Assembly: GCA_944392185.1 (NCBI GenBank)
Contig: CALXVW010000052.1
Location: 1-18,974 of the forward strand
Direction: 5' to 3'
DNA length: 18,974 nucleotides
DNA from: an uncultured Alphaproteobacteria bacterium
GTDB lineage: Bacteria; Pseudomonadota; Alphaproteobacteria; RF32; CAG-239
The translations under genes were made by a program, and so were the position numbers. The notes beneath the pieces were generated by a model. That model did no database searches. It was not told where the DNA came from and saw only the letters and a program-made list of their open reading frames with translations. Shown in pieces: positions 12,547 through 18,974 of the stretch (its first letter is position 1; each line of letters begins with the position of its first letter).

Positions 12547-15500
12547 TTATCAACTTCTCCATATCGGTTGCGGAAATTTCGTAGCCTATGTTTTTAACAC
12601 AGGCAGCAAAATTTTGCAACAGATCGGAAGAAGATTTTTTTGTAAAATCATATCTTACCAGCCAATTTTCCTCAAGAGGATAAAAGCTTATAATAACATT
12701 TGCATCGTGCTCTGCTTTGATATTCAGTGTATATTGAGCTTCTGTTTGGGGTAAAACAGTCGTTGCTTTTATGAAGTGAATGTTTAGTAATTCTTTGGCA
12801 ATGTCGGCTATTGTATCCGGATTGGAATCTTCGTTAATCTTCGCTATTCTGCCAAATTGCAGGTTCCATAGGGTGCTAAAGGTCCAATCATTGGCATCAA
12901 GAGATAAGTCTATCAAATCCATTTGTGCCAGCCAGACCTGAAAACTATTAGTAAAGCGAATATAGGCTCCGCGGCTGCCGCGGCCAAGGTCTAAGTCATA
13001 TTTTCCGACATAAAATTGAAGAATATTGTCTCCTTTGCCATCTTTTAGCGTTACTTCAACGGCTTTGGAGGTTTTATCTTCTATCGGGCCAAGGTCAAAG
13101 TTTGCTAATTTTTCCAAGCCGCCGGCTTTTTTCTCATAATAGGCGGCCTCTAAAAGAGCGCTCAAAAAACTACGAATCCGATTTTGATAAACCAGATAGT
13201 GAGAATAGCCCTTCAGTCGCCACAGGCCATTGGAATCTTTGTTGAAAATAAGCGTTTGGTTGTGGCTTTTTAATTCAATGACAGATATATCGTTTATTTG
13301 TTTTGATAAGTTTTCAAACAGGGGTTTGTCTTCGTAGTTTAGGCTGGTGCTGTTTGAATGGTGCCAAACCGAAACCAAGCCCGCGCCTAAGAGTAACAGG
13401 GCTATACTTCCGATTATCAAAATTTGGCGGCTAAGTCTTTTTGAGGATTGGCCAGATAAGCTTGTTTTCTTTTTGAAAAGCGGCAAAACTAAAATTATCA
13501 ACAAGATAAGCGGAATGGCGTAAATTGTGACAAACTTGAGGATGTTTTTCAGTTTATCCGTTTGGTCGTTAAAATTCAGGCGAATCTCAAATAAATTGCG
13601 CCTTTCTTTATCTATTTGCTTGCGGATACCGGCAATAACCGCCAATTCATCAGGCGTAAAGGTTTCTCGGTTTTCAAAAATGCGCTTGCCGATAATTTCC
13701 TGCATACCGGCTTTGGCCCTTGCCAAGTTGTCAAAGATTTCTTTTTCTTTGACTTTGAAATCTTTGGCGGCATAAATTCTTGCTTGCTCTATCTCGGTGA
13801 AGGGGCGCGATTTGTAGCTTTTGCCGCGCAGGCTTATTAAGGTGTCATCTCCTCTTAGGGTATCAAGCGCGTTTAGAACGAAATTTATATTGTCTAGGAT
13901 CGGGATGGCGTAGTTGTTTTCTAGAATTGTTTGGTGGGTGGTCCAGAAATTGTCATAGAGCAAATCACTGTCGCCGACGACAATAATATCCAAAGGCGTG
14001 TCTTTGCCCCGGATGCGGGCGGCAATATATTTGGGATTATTGTCTTTTTTGAAGCTTCTTAAGATAACAGCCGGATGAATGTGCTTATAAACAACATCCG
14101 CCGCTAATAGGGCAGAGTTTTCGCTGGCTTGTAAAAGAGGCTCAAAACTTATTTCTGCATTTTTCAGAGGGGCAAAAACCGAAGCAGAAGTCAGAAGCAT
14201 CTTTTTTAGCCCTTTGACCACGGGGGCAGAGGGATTGAAACTTGAATCTTTTAGGTAAAACTGAATCAAGTCTTGGGTAAATTCCGGGGTGCTCTGATAA
14301 TTTGTGGTGGCGTCTATCAGAGAGGAATTGTCTAAATCTGCCACGACAGCCTCATCATAAAAACGAATTCCCCAAGATTGAGGCAGATCTCCATAATCTG
14401 AAGCCGAAAAAGGAGCGGCTAGGGGGCCGACCAAAGGCAGAGCCTCGGGCGCAATGTCAAAAAATGCCAGAACTTTACCGCCTTTAAGGCTGTATTCTTT
14501 TATCTTGTCGGTGAGTTCTTCTGACAAATCTTGCGGATGCGCAATCATCAAAACATCTATGCCGTCTAAATTGTTTTGAGTGTTGGAGACAGAGACAATA
14601 TCGTAAAAGCGTGAGAGTTGATTTAAGACTTCCCAATGGGGAGTGACAACATTGCCGATCATTTCATCTCCCATCGGCAGGGAGGTTAAAAGTCCGAGTT
14701 TGGGTTTTTCTCGTTCGAGCAGGTAAATGGCTTCGGTTAAATCTTGCTCAATGAAATTTTGCCGCTCCAAAGGAAAGAACGGAACAACCTCTTTGTTGTC
14801 TTCCTCATCACTCAAAATCAGGCCAAAATAGGCGTTGATGTTGCTGTCTATTATCGGCAGCGGTTGCAGGCCGCCGGCAATGGCCCGATCTTCCGTATTG
14901 CTCAATGGCAGGGGATTGTAAATCTTTACCTCTATTTTGCCGTCTGAAAGTTCCGCATATTGCTCCAAAAGAAGTCTTACTTTGTCAAACATCAGGCGAA
15001 CGGCGGCGTTGCGGCGCCCTAAAATAGGAGAGTAGTATAATTTGGCGGTTATCGGCGATTTTATCTCAGAAATAACTTCTTTAGTCGAAGGCGTGAGGGT
15101 GAAAATTCCTTCTTCGGTAAAATCAATTTGGAATCTGCGCAGGTAATTGTTGGCCAACAGATTCAATCCGCAAAAACCGATTAATAAAAAGCAAAAAACC
15201 AAAATATAAGCACTTTTTTTTGAGGAATTTAACCAGGCGGAGGTTCCTTTGGTGCGGAAGCTTACGATTAGAACCGTTGTGAAGTTGAAAAGTAAAATAA
15301 GAGAGGCAAAAAAGATGATGTCTCTTAACTCAAACAGCCCGCGGCTTAAGCTTTCAAAGTGGGTCAGAAAACTAAAAGAGGCTATCATATCAACAATGGC
15401 AGGCGAGAAGAATTCGCGGAAGAATTCCAAAACATATTCAAGCCCGCTTAAAAAGAAAAATAGGTTGGCAATGACGGCTAAAACCAGAGCAATAACCTGG

Positions 15501-15976
15501 TTTTTGGTGAGTGCCGACATGGTTTGAGAAATGGCAAGCATACAACCGGCCAACAAAAACGAGCCAAGATAGCCGGCTGCAATGACGGCGTTGTCCGGCG
15601 AGCCAAGATAGTTTACAACCGCCCAAAAAGGAAATGTCAGCATCAAAGCTAAACCGCAAAACAGCCAAGAGGCTAAAAATTTGCCCCATACAAAGCTTGA
15701 TAATGATACCGGCAAGGTGGCCGATTGCAAAATGGTCTTGGAGCGGAACTCTTCTGCCCACAGCCGCATGGAAATACCTGGAACAAATAAAAGATAAAGC
15801 CAGGGTTGAAAGGAAAACATGGAGAGCAAATCTGCCTGGCCGCGCTCAAAAAAATGACCAAAATAAAAGGCAAAAGAGCCGTTTAGCAGTAAAAATCCAA
15901 TCAGATAGACATAGGCTAAAGGCGAGATAAAATAACGATAAAATTCATTTTTGATAACAATGTTTATCTTGTTCAT
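12515..15976 (-). CDS. ABC permease / GldG-like / DUF4340 three-part fusion protein
   Basis: The 1153-residue protein combines parts usually encoded separately. Residues 1-245 are a six-helix ABC-2 permease of the GldF type (AYVYLIGFLLLNGSFAFYFG and the MRLWAEEFRSKT segment). Residues about 255-840 are a GldG-like auxiliary part: one helix, then a large extracytoplasmic domain starting near RFQIDFTEEGIFTLTPSTKE, closed by another helix (about 815-835). Residues about 848-1153 start with a third anchor (QILIIGSIALLLLGAG) and continue as a DUF4340-like domain with NGLWRLKG and a WNLQFGRI motif. It probably forms an exporter or envelope complex with the ATPase encoded 20 bases upstream; substrate unknown. 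GGAG precedes the ATG. The frame is continuous throughout, so this is a true fusion, not an annotation join. Confidence 0.82.
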   Translation of the reverse strand: MNKINIVIKNEFYRYFISPLAYVYLIGFLLLNGSFAFYFGHFFERGQADLLSMFSFQPWLYLLFVPGISMRLWAEEFRSKTILQSATLPVSLSSFVWGKFLASWLFCGLALMLTFPFWAVVNYLGSPDNAVIAAGYLGSFLLAGCMLAISQTMSALTKNQVIALVLAVIANLFFFLSGLEYVLEFFREFFSPAIVDMIASFSFLTHFESLSRGLFELRDIIFFASLILLFNFTTVLIVSFRTKGTSAWLNSSKKSAYILVFCFLLIGFCGLNLLANNYLRRFQIDFTEEGIFTLTPSTKEVISEIKSPITAKLYYSPILGRRNAAVRLMFDKVRLLLEQYAELSDGKIEVKIYNPLPLSNTEDRAIAGGLQPLPIIDSNINAYFGLILSDEEDNKEVVPFFPLERQNFIEQDLTEAIYLLEREKPKLGLLTSLPMGDEMIGNVVTPHWEVLNQLSRFYDIVSVSNTQNNLDGIDVLMIAHPQDLSEELTDKIKEYSLKGGKVLAFFDIAPEALPLVGPLAAPFSASDYGDLPQSWGIRFYDEAVVADLDNSSLIDATTNYQSTPEFTQDLIQFYLKDSSFNPSAPVVKGLKKMLLTSASVFAPLKNAEISFEPLLQASENSALLAADVVYKHIHPAVILRSFKKDNNPKYIAARIRGKDTPLDIIVVGDSDLLYDNFWTTHQTILENNYAIPILDNINFVLNALDTLRGDDTLISLRGKSYKSRPFTEIEQARIYAAKDFKVKEKEIFDNLARAKAGMQEIIGKRIFENRETFTPDELAVIAGIRKQIDKERRNLFEIRLNFNDQTDKLKNILKFVTIYAIPLILLIILVLPLFKKKTSLSGQSSKRLSRQILIIGSIALLLLGAGLVSVWHHSNSTSLNYEDKPLFENLSKQINDISVIELKSHNQTLIFNKDSNGLWRLKGYSHYLVYQNRIRSFLSALLEAAYYEKKAGGLEKLANFDLGPIEDKTSKAVEVTLKDGKGDNILQFYVGKYDLDLGRGSRGAYIRFTNSFQVWLAQMDLIDLSLDANDWTFSTLWNLQFGRIAKINEDSNPDTIADIAKELLNIHFIKATTVLPQTEAQYTLNIKAEHDANVIISFYPLEENWLVRYDFTKKSSSDLLQNFAACVKNIGYEISATDMEKLINASPSFRSQD

Positions 15977-15996
15977 TTAACTTTCTCCGAATATTT

Positions 15997-16704
15997 TTAA
16001 CGGGTCAGTTTTTTGAAAGCATCAGCCAAATCAAGAGTGCGTGTTTGGCGCAGAATCAATTGCAAGGTTCCGTCGGCTTTTATTTGTCCTTTATCCATTA
16101 CAACAATTCTGTCGGCTATTGTTTCGGCCTCATCCAGCAAATGGGTCGAAATCAATATGGTTTTTTCTTTGCCCATTTGGTGGATGAGTTTTTGAATATG
16201 TTCTTTTTGATTGGGGTCCAGACCATCGGTCGGTTCATCTAGAAGTAGAATCGGCGGGTCAGATAAAATGCTTGCGGCAAAACCGACGCGGCGTTGGTAG
16301 CCTTTGGAGAGAGTTTCGTTTCTTTGTTGCCAGACCGGCATGATTTGTGCCAACTCCGCAACCTCTTGCAAACGCTTGGATGAAACTCCTTTGAGCTTGC
16401 CAATATATTGCAAAAAGCTTTTTACGCTCATGTCCGGATAGAGAGGCGAGCCTTCAGGGAGAAAGCCGATTGCTTTTTTGGCCTCCAGCGGGTGTAATGC
16501 TATGTCTTCTTCCAAAACTTCAATCTTCCCCGAATCTGGGGCCAGGTATCCGGCAATCATATTCATCAGGGTTGATTTGCCGGCACCATTCGGCCCCAAA
16601 AGGGCAATAACCGAGCCGGGGTGAGCTTTTAGGTCAAGCTTATCAACGGCCGTGATGTTGCCGAAGGTTTTGGTGAGATTGCTTATTTGCAAACTGGTGG
16701 TCAT
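15997..16704 (-). CDS. ABC transporter ATP-binding protein (GldA-like)
   Basis: This 235-residue ATPase powers the permease encoded next to it. Walker A is GPNGAGKST (37-45), the Q-loop region is replaced by LPEGSPLY (82-89), the signature is LSKGYQRR (132-139), Walker B is ILLLDEP (152-158) with the D-loop DGLDP, and the switch His is H188. PEGSPLY and LSKGYQRRVGFA are typical of the GldA/ABC-2 group rather than importers. The start lies four bases after the rlmB stop, with AAGGAA overlapping the end of rlmB, and only 20 bases separate its stop from the permease fusion. A complete transporter needs two copies of each chain. Confidence 0.9.
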   Translation of the reverse strand: MTTSLQISNLTKTFGNITAVDKLDLKAHPGSVIALLGPNGAGKSTLMNMIAGYLAPDSGKIEVLEEDIALHPLEAKKAIGFLPEGSPLYPDMSVKSFLQYIGKLKGVSSKRLQEVAELAQIMPVWQQRNETLSKGYQRRVGFAASILSDPPILLLDEPTDGLDPNQKEHIQKLIHQMGKEKTILISTHLLDEAETIADRIVVMDKGQIKADGTLQLILRQTRTLDLADAFKKLTR

Positions 16705-16707
16705 GGT

Positions 16708-17451
16708 TTATTCCTTGTTCATCTCATAGAGAATAATGGCAGCGGCGGTGGAAACATTGAGGCTTTCTACCAATGGATTCATCGGCAGTTTGACGGTGAT
16801 ATCGCAATTTTCTTCAACCAAGCGCCGCATGCCTTTACCCTCGGAGCCCATAATGATGGCGTTTTTACCGCCTTTTTTGAGCTCGGAAACAGTTGTCTTG
16901 GCATAGCCGTCCATACCGATTGTCCAAAATCCGGCATCTTTAAGTTGGTCTATGGCGCGTGCCAGGTTAGTGACACGCACAATCGGCAAGTGTTCTATCA
17001 TACCGGCGGAGGCCTTAGCCATGGAGCCGGTTTCTGACGGCGCGTTTTTATCTTGAACAATCAGAGCCAAACAGTTGAAAGCAACGGCCGAGCGAATAAT
17101 GGCGCCGATATTTTGCGGGTCGGTTACTTGGTCTAAGATTAATATGTTGCAGTTTTCCAGAGCTTCGGCTTGCTCAATGATATCTTCCAAGGCAGCCGGT
17201 GCAAGCTCGGTGCAAAACAGCGCAAATCCTTGGTGGACAGCCTCAGGCGGCAAGAGCTTGTCTATTTCTTTGCGCTCAACAATTTGCGGCGCCATTTTGC
17301 TTATGCGACGGATGTCTTCTGCGTTTTCTTTGGTGCACAAAATTTTTGAGCATTTGCGCAGAGGATTTTGCAAAGCCTCCAAAACGGCGTGCCGACCATA
17401 GAGAATAAGGCTTGATTTTTGATTGTTGTTTGGTTTGCTTGTTTTTGACAT
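16708..17451 (-). CDS. rlmB: 23S rRNA (guanosine-2'-O)-methyltransferase RlmB
   Basis: This SpoU-type methyltransferase methylates the ribose of a guanosine in the peptidyl-transferase region of 23S rRNA (G2251 in E. coli) using SAM. The N-terminal substrate-binding part begins near LYGRHAVLEAL. The catalytic trefoil-knot domain shows all three SpoU motifs: LDQVTDPQNIGAIIRSA, IIMGSEGKGMRRL and LPMNPLVESLNVSTA. I placed the start at the ATG at 17449-17451 (247 residues), which overlaps the murQ stop by one base (TGATG); a TTG one codon earlier is possible. Members of this family include tRNA enzymes, but length and the N-terminal domain fit RlmB best. Confidence 0.9.
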   Translation of the reverse strand: MSKTSKPNNNQKSSLILYGRHAVLEALQNPLRKCSKILCTKENAEDIRRISKMAPQIVERKEIDKLLPPEAVHQGFALFCTELAPAALEDIIEQAEALENCNILILDQVTDPQNIGAIIRSAVAFNCLALIVQDKNAPSETGSMAKASAGMIEHLPIVRVTNLARAIDQLKDAGFWTIGMDGYAKTTVSELKKGGKNAIIMGSEGKGMRRLVEENCDITVKLPMNPLVESLNVSTAAAIILYEMNKE

Positions 17452-18338
17452 CAACCGATAACCTTTCTTAAAATTCCGTTTTGGGCGGAAAGTAATGCCT
17501 CCGCTTCTTCTTTATTACAATTTTTAAGAGCCATAACACAAGCGGTTTTTACTCTGCCTCCGCTTTTTTTTAGGTATTTTTGCGCATCTTGATATGATAT
17601 GTTTCCGATTTCGGCAACAATGCGGCAGCCGCGGTCTATTAACTTTTCATTGGCTAATCTAACATCTATCATATAATTTTTGTAGGTTTTGCCAATGCGA
17701 ATCATTGCTCCCGTGGAGAGCATGTTTAAAATCATTTTTTGGGCGGTGCCGGATTTCATTCTTGAAGAGCCGGTGACGGCTTCTTCACCAACAACGGGGT
17801 TGATAAAAATGTCTGAGAATTTTTGCAGCTTGGCCTCGGGGTTGGAGCTGATGCCGATGGTTTTGCAGCCCAATTTTTGAGCTTCTTCAAGAATCGTCAA
17901 AACATATCTGGGGCCGCCGCCAGCGGAAATGCCGACAATGATGTCTTGCGGTTTGGGGGCAAAGGTTTTTAAGTCTTGAAGTCCCAGTTCGCTACTGTCT
18001 TCGGAATTCTCTATTGAAAAACGCAAGGCCTTGTCACCGCCGGCAATAAAACCACAGACCATTCCATGTTCAACGCCAAAAGTCGGCCAACACTCAGAGG
18101 CATCCAAAACGCCTAAGCGTCCGCTGGTGCCGGCACCAAAATAGGCCAGCCGTCCGCCTTTTAGAAATGCTTGCGCAATCAGCTCTATGGCTTGGCCGAT
18201 TTGCGGTAGAGTTTTTTCTACCGCTAAAGCAACTTTTTTATCCTCATTGTTGATTGTTTTGGCAATTTCATACGAATCCATCAGGTCGATGTTTTGGGTG
18301 GTGGGATTGCTTTTTTCGGTGAGGGCTATGGCGGACAT
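17451..18338 (-). CDS. murQ: N-acetylmuramic acid 6-phosphate etherase
   Basis: MurQ cleaves the lactyl ether of MurNAc-6-phosphate to give GlcNAc-6-phosphate and D-lactate, in the cytoplasm, during recycling or use of peptidoglycan sugars. The 295-residue protein has the usual length and the SIS sugar-isomerase fold. Motifs are TEKSNPTT with NIDLM (7-20), the phosphate-binding loop FGAGTSGRLGVLDASE (67-82), with Glu82 of SECWPTF the probable catalytic acid, and SIENSED near 108-114. SSRMKSGTAQKMILNMLST, further along, is also diagnostic. AAAGGAA upstream supports the ATG. It is first in the minus-strand operon; I could not identify its promoter with confidence. No MurNAc transporter or AnmK kinase is in the window. 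Confidence 0.95.
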   Translation of the reverse strand: MSAIALTEKSNPTTQNIDLMDSYEIAKTINNEDKKVALAVEKTLPQIGQAIELIAQAFLKGGRLAYFGAGTSGRLGVLDASECWPTFGVEHGMVCGFIAGGDKALRFSIENSEDSSELGLQDLKTFAPKPQDIIVGISAGGGPRYVLTILEEAQKLGCKTIGISSNPEAKLQKFSDIFINPVVGEEAVTGSSRMKSGTAQKMILNMLSTGAMIRIGKTYKNYMIDVRLANEKLIDRGCRIVAEIGNISYQDAQKYLKKSGGRVKTACVMALKNCNKEEAEALLSAQNGILRKVIG

Positions 18339-18410
18339 TTTTTATTCCTTTGTATTTAATACTATTTTTTAGGCTATTTTAAATTAATTAAGATTTTGAT
18401 AAAAAATGTG

Positions 18411-18437
18411 TTGACAATCAGGCCAAAATGCTATTAT
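18411..18437 (+). promoter_or_regulatory. Promoter of the tRNA-Tyr / tRNA-Gly / tuf unit
   Basis: A perfect TTGACA at 18411-18416 is followed by TATTAT (five of six) at 18432-18437. The spacing of 15 is short. It lies about 60 bases before the first tRNA, in the divergent gap with murQ. Confidence 0.5.
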
Positions 18438-18496
18438 TTGCTACATTAGCAATAATGCTGGAGACAATCCTCATTCCTTGTCAGTTCTTTTCTTGA

Positions 18497-18582
18497 GGAG
18501 GGGTGGCAGAGCGGTCAAATGCAACGGACTGTAAATCCGTCGACTTTCGTCTACGATGGTTCGAATCCATCCCCCTCCACCA
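18497..18582 (+). tRNA. tRNA-Tyr (GTA)
   Basis: The acceptor arms GGAGGGG and CCCCTCC pair fully. The anticodon loop CTGTAAA carries GTA, the T-loop is TTCGAAT, and the long variable arm is expected for class II tRNA-Tyr. The discriminator is A, and CCA is encoded. Length 86 bases. Confidence 0.97.
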
Positions 18583-18617
18583 CTGATAAGGTTTAACTCT
18601 GGATAGAGGTTGATTAA

Positions 18618-18691
18618 GCGGGTGTAGCTCAATGGTAGAGCAGAAGCCTTCCAAGCTTATGACGGGGGTTCGATTCCCCTCACCCGCTCCA
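18618..18691 (+). tRNA. tRNA-Gly (TCC)
   Basis: Acceptor GCGGGTG pairs with CACCCGC. The D-arm is GCTC/GAGC, the anticodon loop CTTCCAA carries TCC, and the T-loop is TTCGATT. The discriminator is T, and CCA is encoded. Length 74 bases. The order tRNA-Tyr, tRNA-Gly, tuf matches the well-known E. coli tyrU-glyT-(thrT)-tufB arrangement, except that no tRNA-Thr is seen before tuf. Confidence 0.97.
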
Positions 18692-18748
18692 TAATTCCCC
18701 CTTTATCCAAATACGGTCTTAACAACATAAACATTAGGATTTTGAAAC

Positions 18749-18974
18749 ATGGCAAAAGAGAAGTTTGAGCGGACGAAGCCGCACTGCAACATTGGAACGA
18801 TTGGTCACGTAGACCACGGTAAGACGACCTTGACAGCCGCGATTACAAAAGTATTGGCTGAGCAGGGCGGAGCCAGCTTTACGGCATATGACCAAATTGA
18901 TAAAGCACCTGAAGAGAAGGCACGTGGAATTACCATTTCTACCTCACACGTAGAATATGAGACAGCGAATCGCC
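18749..18974 (+). CDS. tuf: Elongation factor Tu, N-terminal part
   Basis: EF-Tu is the GTPase that carries aminoacyl-tRNA to the ribosome. The window holds the first 75 codons; the gene runs off the right edge. The protein starts MAKEKFERTKPHCNIGTIGH, with the G1 loop GHVDHGKT (19-26) and the switch-1 segment ARGITIST, both intact. The wording of this N-terminus, including FTAYDQIDKAPEEK, is of alphaproteobacterial type. TAGGA lies about ten bases before the ATG. It follows tRNA-Gly by 57 bases with no terminator, so it is most likely co-transcribed with the two tRNAs. Confidence 0.97.
   Translation, partial: MAKEKFERTKPHCNIGTIGHVDHGKTTLTAAITKVLAEQGGASFTAYDQIDKAPEEKARGITISTSHVEYETANR

Overview
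The window looks like a piece of a moderately AT-rich alphaproteobacterial chromosome, possibly an uncultured host-associated lineage; the genus cannot be named from the sequence. Support for this: the EF-Tu N-terminus at the right edge is of alphaproteobacterial type, the tRNA-Tyr / tRNA-Gly / tuf order is a conserved proteobacterial arrangement, the tRNAs encode their CCA ends, and a VirB6/TrbL-like protein is present. Most of the window is well-packed chromosomal coding sequence. The accessory-looking parts are about 4.7-5.6 kb and about 9.1-11.6 kb.

Left part (1-4.7 kb): an acidic hypothetical protein runs off the left edge on the minus strand. A structured gap follows, with two adjacent hairpins, and then an orphan membrane HExxH metalloprotease-like gene. 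A bidirectional terminator separates this from a minus-strand pair: a secreted protein of unknown function followed by a MurC/Mpl-like Mur ligase. Divergent from that pair is a TetR-family regulator whose last 11 bases overlap a second membrane HExxH protein. A perfect 15-bp inverted repeat (3437-3451) lies in the divergent gap and is the obvious operator candidate. One regulator may therefore control an envelope module made of the secreted protein, the Mur ligase and the membrane protease.

Middle (4.7-5.65 kb): this is the most unusual stretch. A string of small hairpins starts right after the stop codon of the second protease. It leads into a roughly 170-nt region with a long-range stem and a strong intrinsic terminator, then a 79-residue XRE-type DNA-binding protein. 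Right after that gene's stop codon, a second, diverged copy of the hairpin element appears. The RNA plus HTH cassette is thus bracketed by two related direct repeats. A possible gene remnant on the minus strand follows.

Centre (5.65-11.6 kb): hppA (membrane proton-pumping pyrophosphatase, with lysine at the K+-independence position), a WG-repeat lipoprotein, and an orphan VirB6/TrbL-like membrane protein with a long low-complexity, strongly basic C-terminal tail.

Right part (11.6-18.4 kb): a tight minus-strand operon reads murQ, rlmB, ABC ATPase, a very long permease/GldG/DUF4340 fusion, and fieF, with 1-32 base overlaps or very small gaps. From 18.4 kb a plus-strand promoter drives tRNA-Tyr(GTA), tRNA-Gly(TCC) and tuf, which is cut by the window edge. 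Peptidoglycan recycling may link the two halves, since murQ is at one end and a Mur ligase outside any division cluster at the other; that link is inference.
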